This document shows positions 49,264-61,380 of a stretch of DNA of 64,000 nt, piece after piece. Origin of the DNA: Rhynchonema sp. JSB1_4 (Eukaryota > Nematoda > Chromadorea > Monhysterida > Xyalidae); NCBI GenBank assembly GCA_030248065.1, contig JASAMV010002529.1:1-64000 (forward strand). The letters run 5' to 3'. The notes beneath the pieces are model-generated. The model worked only from the letters and a program-made list of their open reading frames with translations. It made no database searches and was not told the origin of the DNA. The translations under genes were made by a program, and so were the position numbers. Within the stretch, counting starts at the first letter, position 1. Each line of letters opens with the position of its first letter.

Positions 49264-52200
49264 GGCTGGGTGCGGGAACGCTGTGTTTTTTCCATCTGCA
49301 TGCGGAGCAATTTGAATGAAAACGTTTGTGTGAAATGACGATGTTTTCTCGTTCGTGCAATGTAACGCGAGAGAACTTACGCTACTATTGTACACGCACA
49401 CTCTAATACATGCATCTGGTGTAATTTGACAGTTATTTTACAAGAGACACACACCAACAGATGGTTGTATGTTTGTGTGTGTGTGGCATCCCATATGCGT
49501 TCATTCCCGTACTCCGGCGAATTTTTGCGAACAATTTTGGTGCGTTAATGTGCAAAAACCGCGAGCGTACTGTACATCTTAATAGATAAACAAAGTTGAG
49601 TGACTGTGTTTGTTTGATGACTTAGTTACTACAGTATGCCAAACGCAGGTGGGTTGGGTCGATGATGTAAGTCCCGGTCTGAGTCGGGGCATCGAGTTAC
49701 AAATGTGTGACGGAGAAGGCAGTCAAGCAGAACAACATGGGATACGCATACAGTCTCCGGACAGGTGTGGCGTATCGAATTGGCATCCAAATGGGCACCA
49801 ATGATCTATAAGTGAGTGTAACGGACGTTAAGCGGTACCCACAATCAACCTTCAACTGTACGCACATGTGTTTGAGTTGAGTCATGTAACCCGTCTAATT
49901 ACAAACACAGTGGCAGATTGACTGCCGGTCGGGGGTGAGAGAATAGAAACTATCAAATTTCGTACCTTTGCCCCGCCACTTGCTGGTGGATAATGCCAAA
50001 TTGTGGTTATTAATTGGAAATGAGACAAAAATTTGGACCTGTACATGTGCGCAATTGCAAGCGAAACGCAAATATAAACAGTTTTTGTCGTGAGACTGCT
50101 TGGCAAGGAAAGGAAGTCCGAAATGACATAAATGGCAAAAAATGACACGGGCGAGCGTGACGGGGTCGTAAATGAGTGTGTGTGCGTGATTACCCAACAC
50201 TCTGGCTGGGCGGGGTAACAGCACCTGCCTGCCGTCGTCGCATTTGCAATCATTTTATGGACCCAATTTAACGGCAATTCACCGTCTCCATCAACTAAAC
50301 GTCTATGCCATTGCCACCAACAGCAATTACTGAGCAAAAAAATGAACGCTCACTAACTTTTCAGGTGTGTCAGAACGGCATGAAGCAAGCGTGGACATGC
50401 ACATTGCACCATAGAATTAAGAGAGTGACGCTTCACACAAGCGGCAGGCGTAAAAATTAAAGCAAAAGGCATGAAAATTGGCGCCATTAAATGACAATAT
50501 AGTGAATGCCTGGTACGATATTATTTTTGAGTGTTTGAAACACCAGAAAGGATGTAAGGTGACCTTGCATTGAACATCATTTGATTAGCTAACAAAGGGG
50601 GCAAATTGCACACTTTTGTGTGGTGGCAGGACCAAACATCGTATATACCTATGTATATTAGTCACGGTTTTAGGAAACCACGCAAAATCTACAATCAACG
50701 TTACCGTCGTAGCGCGACTACGATTCCCGGTCTAGATAAGAATTGCATGATTCGGCAGCTAAACCTGCGCGCGGGCGCATAAAGGAGGCCTCTTGTTTTT
50801 CTGATGTGGAAACAGGAAAAGTCTTCCACTTGTACTACATGGTAGGCTTTGTCCACCCACCTTTTATGAGTCGTGTAAGATTGGTGGCCAAACCGTCACT
50901 TGAGATGGTGCCACCAATGGTGGCACCAAAAATTACATCTGTTATTATCGCGGCCGGCAGTCAGCCAAAATTGATCTCTGGTGTTGATAACGCCACAACA
51001 AACGCCAGTTAGGTATATGTTGGTGGTGGAGGCACCGATTTTGATACAGTAGATCTGAACGGAACTGCGACCACACAGACACAAAGCCCACACTGACAGC
51101 AGTTACATGAAATTGAATGTCCTCAGTCGAGACTCAACATTATTAAATTGGCGTGCATTAATTTTTTAGGTCTACAGGCGCAAGATGGTTGAGGCACACA
51201 TAAGGTATGTACACCTATATGTATAGCACATACAACTTCGAGGTCACAAACGAAGCCTGATGCGACAAATTGTCTTTCCGACACCTGCTGTTAGTGAGGG
51301 GCTAGATCATATACTGTAGAGCAGAGAGGGCTCGCAGCGAATTTCAACACCTGTGCAACCCCAGGCCTTCACACATCATGAACGTGGTGATCAAGTCGGG
51401 GATCATAACATCTGGGCTCGATACAGAAGAGGACCCAAGAATCAAAGACTGTCAGTTTGGTGAGCCAGCGTCATCTTATAGTCAAGTCCGCACTGAACCG
51501 TTTTGGTGAATTGATCTATTGCACAGCAGATTTCCAAACGCCCGTGATTTGTGCTAGTCGTTTTTGGTGTGCAAAAATCGTTCTAGCGCTTTTCAAGCGA
51601 TGAAATGTGCCCAGACGTACAGTACAGTTGATACGCAGTACCGGGTTATGTGAGCATATGTAAATGCACGCGCAGTGAAGTTGAAGATGACCATTTGTCA
51701 AACAACTGCGATCAGCACTAAACATGGTGAATTAAACGATTGATTGATCGAGGTGCTCTACAGGCACGCAGCAACATTCCCAGCACCAACCCGTGTTTGG
51801 GGTTGAATGAAAAAAAATTGAAGAAAAAGAAAAAATAATCGAGCGAAAACTGCTGCAAGCAGTTAAAAAGTGCAGTGAAGAAAAATACAAAAAAACGTCT
51901 ACAGTCGCGTACCGTGCGCCGCCCAAGTTCAGCAGTGTGTGTGATTAATGTGTCACACATGAGCACTATTTATCATTTCTTGTGCACCCAGTGCACAATC
52001 ATTGTAATTTCACGGCAATCCATCGCCCCATTCACGTCATATTGACGGGCACCATCAATGTGTTCGTGCACATTGTATACCCAGACATGGAAAATGTACC
52101 CATGAATGTCAGTCAGCCATGTTGTCATCGCGGATCATCCCGGGTGCAACAAACACGCTGGTGTTAAAAAAATGACACCACAATTTTCGCTCTCTGTTCA

Positions 52201-54148
52201 CAACATTCATTTCTCTTCTTCGTTTGTCTTTAAACACCGACAAAATCAGTTCGCGCCAAATGGATACCTACTATACAATCCATCTTGTATCATATGAAGT
52301 AGCGCTCGCTTAGTGCGAAAAATTGTGTAAATTGTGTTCGCGGCATGACAGCGTGTCACTGTATTTGGTTAATGCGACACTTTCGGCCGACGTCGTTGAC
52401 TTCGTACACGTGCGTCAACGCCGATTTTGATGCCATACGGGCGCACGCGTAAGTGACTGCCGGTGGCATACGGTAAGCGGACTGTAGATTATATTGTACC
52501 GTCACCGACTGGCAACAATTAACGGCACCGAGCGCATCTCTGTTCCTGTAAATCAGAATATGTCGCGCTTTCGTCACACGCTCAACACCATGCGCGATAA
52601 GTTCATGAATCCGGTCAAGACGCGCTGTCATCGCATACCCGGTAATCCACGTCGACCGCAAAAACGACACACCAATTATCGCGCCGAGCATAGTCAATGT
52701 TTTAAGACACATGATTTCTTTCAGAGAAAATTTTGATGTTGATGACAAAAACAGCCAATTTTGCCATATCCAAAACGCTGATATGGCAGGCGTTATGTGG
52801 TACAATGTCCGACACAATTAATCACACACAAACACAAGATCATGCACCTGAAGTAACAGTTCGATCAGTATGTCACCGGATTCTTACGATTGCATGGTGT
52901 TTGGTCAAAAATGATCTGATTCACATAGTGACCGTTTTTTTATGAACTGTTGATTGATTCTGCTCGAAGTTAACACTTTTTGTCCGGAGGTGGGGGCTGG
53001 GGGTGATTGGATGCGTGGTGTGGTCCCCAGTTGAGGTTCACAGCGTATAGATTCAGGTCACTGTTCACTTGTATCTTATTCGGATGTGTCACATTACATG
53101 TACCTTATTTCTGTGCCGTTTGACCGGTTGGTACCATTCTTGGTGAACAAATCACGGTTGTTGTTGTTGTACGCGCGACAAACTTAACTGTCAGAAAAAC
53201 ATAATTTTCACGCGCGTAATTATACAATTCAATCCGACGTGATCAAAATGGGGATTTTTAATGACTTGATAAACTTTTTTCGCATAGCGTTCGCCTTTAA
53301 GATGGAGATGTAATCAAGAAGTGTGCACAATATATTGTAATTATGGTGTCAATTGGATTGTGTTTTTGTAAGGGCCGGTGGCCTCCGAAATAATCGTCTA
53401 CACAACAGCAGCACTTGACATGCGATATCATCAACACACCAAACTTAACTGTGCCTGGTGACGGCCTTGACGTGTTAATAGTAGGCCATCGGCTCATCTC
53501 AACGTGCACGTCTAATCACCACATTAACACAATTCTGTCGTGCATATTACCAGACGCAGTGATGTTTCACGGAAGTTTCTGCAAATGCGACATTGACGTT
53601 GCGCTACCGGGTTGAAAGTTGCTTTGTTCTGCTGAACAACAAAGGGAGGGTGTACAAGTGTAAATCTGGGGCGGACGCATGCGCTGGCGTTTGGTGTCAA
53701 TTTCGACGAACGTTAATCACTGTTGTTCATGTTGTGGTGCTGTGCCAGACAAGTAAGTGCAAAAGAAAATATAATCATTACAAACACACAGACAACACAA
53801 GTGCATTGGTGTACAATTACACGCCCCATTGCTACACATGACGATTGAGATATCAGAGTGACTGTACGGGGAAAATGTATATCAGGGTTGTGACGACTGA
53901 AGAGGGACTTTGTGGTGGGCGAAATGGGCACCGACGCTGGTGGACATTCAGGCTCATTCACGCGGGGAGACCAAAAAAATATCTTCTCAGAGGAACTGAG
54001 GTCACTACCGTCACTTGATCTATTCAAGGTGCATGTTGTCAGTTTGGAGTGGCAAAGCATTTTGTGCATTTTCGAAACGGCGCTCGTATCGCTGCTGCTG
54101 CTGTGATGGTGTTTCGTGTGCTCAGGTGCTTTCTACGGGAGCCTTTTA

Positions 54149-54379
54149 AGGTCTATTTATACTTCTGACTTCCGGGAAGTATAAGTCAAAATCCGGAGAA
54201 GTCACTACGACGCAGAAATGCCCGGCAAGGCAGTGATTGCTTGTAGCGATTGCCTGTTCCGCACTGTCCATTGCTCGCTGCCTGCCGCCTACTGTTCTTG
54301 CTCCGTTCGTGAGCTGACCGAGCGGGCAGTCACAAATTTCTGACTGCTACTGCCAGGCAGTCAGAGTATAAATCGACCT
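54149..54379. mobile_element. MITE with TTA target duplication (PIF/Harbinger-like)
   Basis: This 231-bp element has imperfect terminal inverted repeats, AGGTCTATTTATACTTCTGA and AGGTCGATTTATACTCTGA. TTA flanks it on both sides (54146-54148 and 54380-54382), a three-base duplication typical of PIF/Harbinger elements. The interior has repeated GGCAGT words and no coding capacity. Confidence 0.7.
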
Positions 54380-57300
54380 TTATTTTCCACAGGTCTATCT
54401 ATGGTCGTGAAGTGAGCCGTATCTCGACGCTTGCGTTCACGTGTCTTGCTTTTTATTCGAACCAATTGCCACAACTTTTCTTCAATTTCACTGCAGCAGG
54501 CTACATACGCATGTACATGCATAAGGTCGCTCGCTGCTGCAGTGTACAAGTACTACATACCATGTACTGTATGTAGTTCACAGTTTTTGACATTGCACAT
54601 GCGCGTACGAGTGAACACCTCAGGTGTTTGTCAACGCAAAAACAATATATCCGCCGTCGTTGCACTTTCGCTGTCACGCGCGCGTGGCGCGCAATTTCGC
54701 GAACATGACTGACGGTTGTTGGCACTTTCGCTCGGCTTCATAATTTCATTAACCAACTTTTAAGTCATACATCAAATAGGTGTAGTGCCTGGTACACTTA
54801 ATGCAAGTCGAATTTATGTATACGTTTTGTAATTGTTGGGGTCGACCGGGTTCTATTACAGCTGATAACGGAGCCCGTCTGGCTTGGAATAGGAACTTTT
54901 TGGTGCACGCACGCTGGTTACGGTCGGCTTAGTGCGGTGGCACGGTTGAGATGAGATCTTGCTGTCCCGTCCATTTCATATGCCGCACACATATTTTTTG
55001 TTTCAGCGTGTTAATTTGATGATTGAACACCGGCGCAAAAATTTTAAAATGCGCGCGTAGCCTGTTTGGAACTTGACGCGCAGGGCAGGTAACACGACAC
55101 GCAAATAAATGGATATGTCTCACTCTTGCACTTGAGAATATTCAGCACAAACTTGCCAACAATTGTTGGGGACCAGGTGTCCATGCCAATCTGACAAACG
55201 GTTTACCATCAGCTGCACCTCGGAAATATCGCACTCCAGTTTTTTTTGGTTCTGGGGTTTGGTTTCGCGTCCGCCCAACAGTTGTTTCAATTCTTACACC
55301 TTAATTGACTCCGCAAGTCGAGTCGAAGTGAAAAACACGCAAATTCACAGTAACAATATACCGTTTTAGGGAATTTAACGGTCGATACTTTACAATCCGA
55401 GATGATTTTACTTGAACCACGCGTTTCTTCTGACGTTTTCCAAACTTCTTTCCGTTGTGGCAGTGTTGTAAACCACAAAGTATGTATGCACAGCAATAAA
55501 AGGCAATACATACACAGGATGACCCAACAAGTACGGAAACCCTTTTGCGAGGCCATATCTCAGCCGCAGTTGCACGTGGATACAATTTTGGTTCTGCGTT
55601 CGAAAGCGTAGGCTATCTAGGTTGTTTTTGTGTTAAAATTTGTCGTGGTCAAAAGGTAAATGAGTTAAACAAAGTGCGAAAGAACACTTGTTCGCATGAT
55701 CTTTAAGCTGCGTTTCTTAGCCGGGCAATTTGAAGCTGATCTGGTTTCCGGCTCCACAGCTTATTCACGAAAGCAGGCCAGGAGACCAAATTTCAACACA
55801 AAACGATTATACATAGATCACCTGTGCTTTCAAATGCAACACCACGACCACCAGCATATCCATGCGTGCAACCAGGACCGAGACCTAGCCTCACAATAGG
55901 TTTTGGTACTTTTTGGGTCACCCCGTACTCCAGGTGGATACCACGCACCGTATCCCGTGGTTACTGTAAGGGATGGAGAGCAGTCAGGTAGATTATAATA
56001 ACCAACATTATTTATGTTGCATTTTTAGTGTGAGTGCTGAGCAACGCCAAATATGAGAAACTGAATGTGGCAAATTACCCGCTTTTAGTTGCAATTCTTT
56101 TCCATTTTATTTTTTCATTTGTAAAGCCGATTCGGCTGCGCGCACGCAAAATTGTGTGATTTTCAACGCTCATACGATTTCGATCTTTTAGAAAAAAAGA
56201 AAAATCATCATTTTTTTGCACAACAGTTGAGTACACCCGGGTCACATGTTCTCCACACCAACACAATAAATTTCGCCCGTATAAGGTGTAATTCCCAGTC
56301 ATTTTCCATTTTTTCAAAAAAAACGTCGATACTTTCGTTTCATCTATAAAATAAATGTGCTTCGTGTAAAATAATGAGAGTTTTAGCACTCAGTCGGCAT
56401 GGTGTGGTAATAGTTGGGTGCAGTACAGTACATATAAGATCGGCTCTACAACTGTGTTTGACCATTACCCATCCCAACAACAATGTACAGTAGGATCGAA
56501 GCCTGTAATTTTCACTCTGCGCATAAGTCGACCGGTTGTTGGTGTGTAACGAGGAGGTATAAACCAAGACAAATGCGTGCAGCGCTCATCATGTCATTAT
56601 AATGCCAATGTGGGTGCAAAGAGTGTAAGTTTGACGGCTGAATTACACCCACTTGCGCGCTCAGATTTACACTTGTGTATTTGTCAGTTTTAAGCCGCCC
56701 AGAAGAGGGAAGATTGACGACATCTTATGTCTGAAAAAATTACTGTGCGGGTGTGAATGCATCATGATTTATTCGCCACAAAAGACAGAACACACCGACA
56801 TGGCAATTTTGACGCGGATTCGCAAGTATTTCTTGTGGTTTTACCGCAAAGTCATCATTTGAAATTTGATCATGTTTTGAAGGGGCCTTCTGAGCTGATG
56901 GGTTTACAGGCCGGCAGGCCGCATTTCTTAATGAAGTGCCATCACAACAAACACACACAAACATTTGTTCACCGGCACACAATATTGTGGTCAAGTGGAG
57001 TTGTGTAGTGGCTAGTTGATGCGGCACGGGCTAAAGTCAACTGTTACACAATCATCCTCCGCAGGGCTACAGTGTGGGAGAAACATGCGACGAAAAGTGA
57101 TTGCAGTCTAAAGATCGCTGAAGGTAAGCACATGTACGAATGGTGTACCTTTGGACATTAGATCACATGTAGGACCCTACTGCTTTTTTGTTGCCACTTT
57201 GTGTCTTACCCGATCCAGGTCGGCGGCGGCATCCATACTTGATCACAAAGAACGAGAGCAAAAGTGCCACTGCTGTTTCGTTCGTATTCAAGTGGTGGAT

Positions 57301-59148
57301 CGAGACCATCAATCGCATTTGTCCGTGTGTCGTCCACTTGATGTGAACAAATGTGTGGTTGACCTTTGGCCCTTTGGGCGGTCTGTGGCTGCCGGCGGGC
57401 CAAGTTACATTGCCGACATGTGTACATCGTAAAGCTGATTTATATCTCACTTTTGTTGTCGAGACAGGTACGATCAGTTTATGGGCGATTAGGCGCCGCA
57501 GATAAAACCGATGGCAAACACCCGTGCAGGCACTTGATGGTCAAAGTGCATTACTGCCGTTTGGGATTGACCAACAGGACAAGACAGGGGCCGGTAAAAT
57601 GTTGTGGTGTGTTTCATGATGGCGCACGCCAGTGCACCAACCAAGTGCCACACATTGTTGCGATGTGTTGACAAACTCGTTTCGTGAAATCTTCATTAGT
57701 TACAGTATGATAGGTATAGTTCATCCATCGGCTCATGTCACTTTGTGTTGCTCCTGGCTGGCTTGTTCCCTTCCTCCACGTTCTAATGAAAGAGAAACTG
57801 AATGTGACCGATTTTGCAAAAAAACTGAAAAAAATGATAGAATCTGTTGAAAAAGAGTGAATTCGATCAAATATAAACTTAAATTAAAATAAAATGGACA
57901 AAACACGTCCATTTCATAAAATTACACGATTTTGGAGCAAAAACAATTTTTTTCGGAAACTCAATTTCTCCTCCATTAGAACGTGGAGGAAGGGAACAAG
58001 TCGGCCAGCAGCATCATACAGTGACATGAGCTGGTGGACGGACCATACATACTATTCAAGTTACATGATGAAGACACAGTTGCGTTGTAATGGTACATTA
58101 TGAGCACAACAATGCTGGTATTATAAGATCCATAAACTTGTAGGTACAAATAGTGTCACCAAGTAAAGTGCGAGCAAAGTATGGCTGAAAGAGGGTGGGT
58201 TGTTGTTTTTGGGCATTCATTGAATGTCATTCGAAACCGCTAATCCCGAATTGATGTAAACAACGCGTTGCTGCTGGCTGAATATGGTAAGCTGCTGCAA
58301 GCTGGCTGGTATTTGTGAAGCAATTGTGCGATTGTTGTGTGGGCAGAAAAATACTGCAATTGAAATCGCAATCCCTCCTGAGAACGCATGGCATTTGTTT
58401 GATTGCAAGCACTTGCTTGCTTGGTACCTAAGCGCAAGTCACACACAATCGTTTCGTCTGGCTCGCATACTAATGGGGGTCCGCGGGTGTAACCCAAGAC
58501 GCCCGGGGCGTGTAATGTAACGCCTCGGTTATCACGCGCGCTCAAGACGATTTGCTGCTGCCATTTTGTGTGTCTGCCCGTTTACGGGGCTTGGCAGGGC
58601 AATTGGTATCGGCCTCATCGGTTGTGGGAAAGTGTTCTGTTTTGTACACTATCACTGATTGCTCGGTGTAAGTACATAGTCGTCGCAATTGCCTACTCAG
58701 ACCACTGTGGGGACAGTGTTCACAGTCAGAATGAAGATGTCTGCTACCCTAACCGATGATGTATGCACCACCACCCAACTTGCCTGCCACGCTCACATAC
58801 AAATACAGTAATCGGTAATCCCCAGGGGTGCAACACTTAGCGGGTGCGAGCGTGAAAATTGCTTGATGAACCAGCCATAGGACTACAAATTGTGTTTGTT
58901 CGTGCTGTATGTCTATCGCGTTAAAGGTGCTGGTTAACAACCCTTCGACCGCGCTTGATCTTGGGGGGTAGTATATATAAACAAAGTTTGGACATCGTGT
59001 TACTCGACCCTAATCTGGTGAGCCGATTGGTTGCTTCCTGATGTTTCACGGCCACGTTGAAGTTTGCCCCTCGTGAAAAAAACCGAAAAAATTTGAAACG
59101 CTGCTGTGACACGAAAAGGCTGTTTCAAAGTTTGACACTAGAGTGACA

Positions 59149-59785
59149 GCAACCTCCAACAGTGTGCCGAAAACCGCAATGCACAAAGGCTGTTGAAACG
59201 TCCGCATTGTTGAATAAAAAAATAAAAGGTTTCAAAAATCTGGCCATTTTTTGTTAGGATTTTCTACTCGTATAATTTTAAGCATCTGTGGTGAATGAAA
59301 TAAGTTGTCAATTACAAATAAAAATCCTCTAATTATCAAGTTTTTTGTTTGTGCTCCCCAGTTTTCAAAACCCTACACAGCTCACACAATGTTTACCACA
59401 ACATGCGCAAGGCAGCCATTCCACAGCGCACACACACAACAAAGCTTGCCAGCTGAAACATTGCTGTGTTGTCGCTGTGCCGGCTGTGTGTTGTCGTTGT
59501 GTGTGCGCTGTGGAATGGCTGCCTTGCGCATGTTGTGATAAATATTGTGTGAGCTGTGTAGGGTTTTGAAAACTGGGGAGCACAAACAAAAAACTTGATA
59601 ATTAGAGGATTTTTATTTGTAATTGACAACTTATTTCATTCACCACAGATGCTTAAAATTATACGAGTAGAAAATCCTAACAAAAAATGGCCAGATTTTT
59701 GAAATCTTTTATTTTTTTATTCAACAATGCGGACGTTTCAACAGCCTTTGTGCATTGCGGTTTTCGGCACACTGTTGGAGGTTGC
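59149..59785. repeat. 637-bp near-perfect palindrome
   Basis: Arms of about 290 bp (59149-59438 and 59496-59785) start GCAACCTCCAACAGTGTGCC and are almost identical when one is reverse-complemented, with only a few differences. The ~57-bp centre holds AC/GT-rich sequence. No target duplication is visible outside the arms. It could be a foldback transposon or a recently formed palindrome. Confidence 0.85.
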
Positions 59786-60660
59786 GTTAAGACATTTTCA
59801 CTTGGCTGCTGGTTGATGCTCTTTGCGCTGGCTGGTGTTTGTTTAGATTTGCGATCTGGTTGGAAGCAAACACACACATTCGGTTACTGTATTGGTTTGT
59901 GGTGAGATAATGGATGGGGACTTGACACCCTAGCACAGACTGGGTCGGTTGAGCGATTACTGTGTGTGGTGGGTTACTTTATATTGTGTGCCGCATGGTG
60001 TTGGTGTGACCTGTCAACAAGTCCACAGGTTCACTGCTTGACCCGCAATGCCACTCCCATTGTCAACAAAAAATGGCTGGGTAAATGGCATTGTTGTTGC
60101 GGGTACACTGGTTCCAAGTTTGTTTGCATTTATATTGATGCTCACTCTACACCAGCGCAGTGGTGCTTCATGCTTGATATGGACATGCATAATGCACTCC
60201 TACATGTGTACCTACTGGGCGCTGTGGAGGACAACAATTTACAGTCGGTCACACTGTTGGCACTCAACCGCTTGTTCTGACCGATCCGTCTCATAATTAC
60301 AAAGGTGATGCTGATATTATTCGTTCAGCGTTCGGGGATTGAATGCTTATAATTTCATCTGATGAGAGTTTTATCTTCTTTGTTGCCAGACCTACTGCAT
60401 ACAACAAACATTTGTCTTCGTAAGACACAAATTTACCATCTGACGTAGCGGCCCTAAATTAGGCCACACCGCAAACGCGGTTATGGCGGGCAATTGAATT
60501 TGGCGCCTTTTCCGTTCTGACCGATCCCCAAGGGTCCAAGTGCTTCTTGGGCACCGGGGTCCAGATTAGCATTATGTTCATTACACGGGATGAATCGTCA
60601 TAAAGGCTAGTAGGGTGGGACCGAATAAAAAAGCAGTTCGCAACGCTAATTGAGTCGCTA

Positions 60661-60675
60661 CAACAACAACAACAA
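60661..60675 (+). repeat. CAA trinucleotide run
   Basis: Five CAA units in intergenic DNA. Confidence 0.85.
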
Positions 60676-61025
60676 GCGCAGAAGAATATTACCGATTTAC
60701 AGCCCTGCGCCACACAACGGTAGTTAAGATTGATGTGGCAGGACACAGAGCACGCCGCCACGTAACCTTTGAACTTGGCGCGTGGCTGAAAGGGGGCTTG
60801 CCCGAAAATAATACGGAAATGAACGCGTTTGATTACTCTGGAACCCACGAGTCGCCCTCAAAATGTACAAGAAAGTGAGAACTGAATGTAAAAGTTAGTC
60901 TCGCGTATAAAACATCCGGCTTCTAATAACTTGTTGTGCTTGTAAAAGTACTTCGCGGATCAAAGGTTGTGAATGCAACGGCAATACGCAGTTTGTGATG
61001 CAGTAACGTGGGTGGAAAGATATTC

Positions 61026-61031
61026 TTTATT
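61026..61031 (-). terminator. Possible polyadenylation signal of the membrane-protein gene
   Basis: AATAAA on the minus strand, about 350 bp after the stop codon. Confidence 0.35.
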
Positions 61032-61380
61032 GTTGGGTCACCCTGTGTCAAAAAAGAGGGGGATCCAGTATTTATAGTTGATAGTTGTGTGGGTGTGCAT
61101 TAGCCAACAAAGTGCCATTCACGACTCCAATGCTGAATGAGATGAGGTAAACCGCTGCACGGGGTAATTATCTTGATGCTCAGTTTGGGGTTCGGAAGTT
61201 TAGGGACTGTTAAAATTAGGCTTGCTGTTGACCAAGTCATGGATTACAGTATCACATGCACATTTCGCACTTTTATCAGTTCAGTATAAAGCAAATGACA
61301 CGATACATATGTGTAATCTTAAGAATTATGCTCCAGGATACAATCAAATCAATACATCTAGCAGTAATAACCAAATCAAC

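Larger units (their letters stand above)
46836..61380. other. 14.5-kb region without a recognised gene, upstream of Tbx2
   Basis: This lies between the divergent side of Tbx2 and the 3' end of the membrane-protein gene. Open frames up to 151 codons (49882-50337, minus) match nothing I know and lack exon-like borders. It holds the CCAAT/GC-box cluster, a shared 20-mer, a Harbinger-like MITE and a 637-bp palindrome. The rest looks like ordinary AT-leaning intergenic DNA. Confidence 0.5.

Noticed and set aside
49882..50337. 151-codon minus-strand open frame
   Set aside because: No recognisable motif or splice context; one of several chance frames of similar size.
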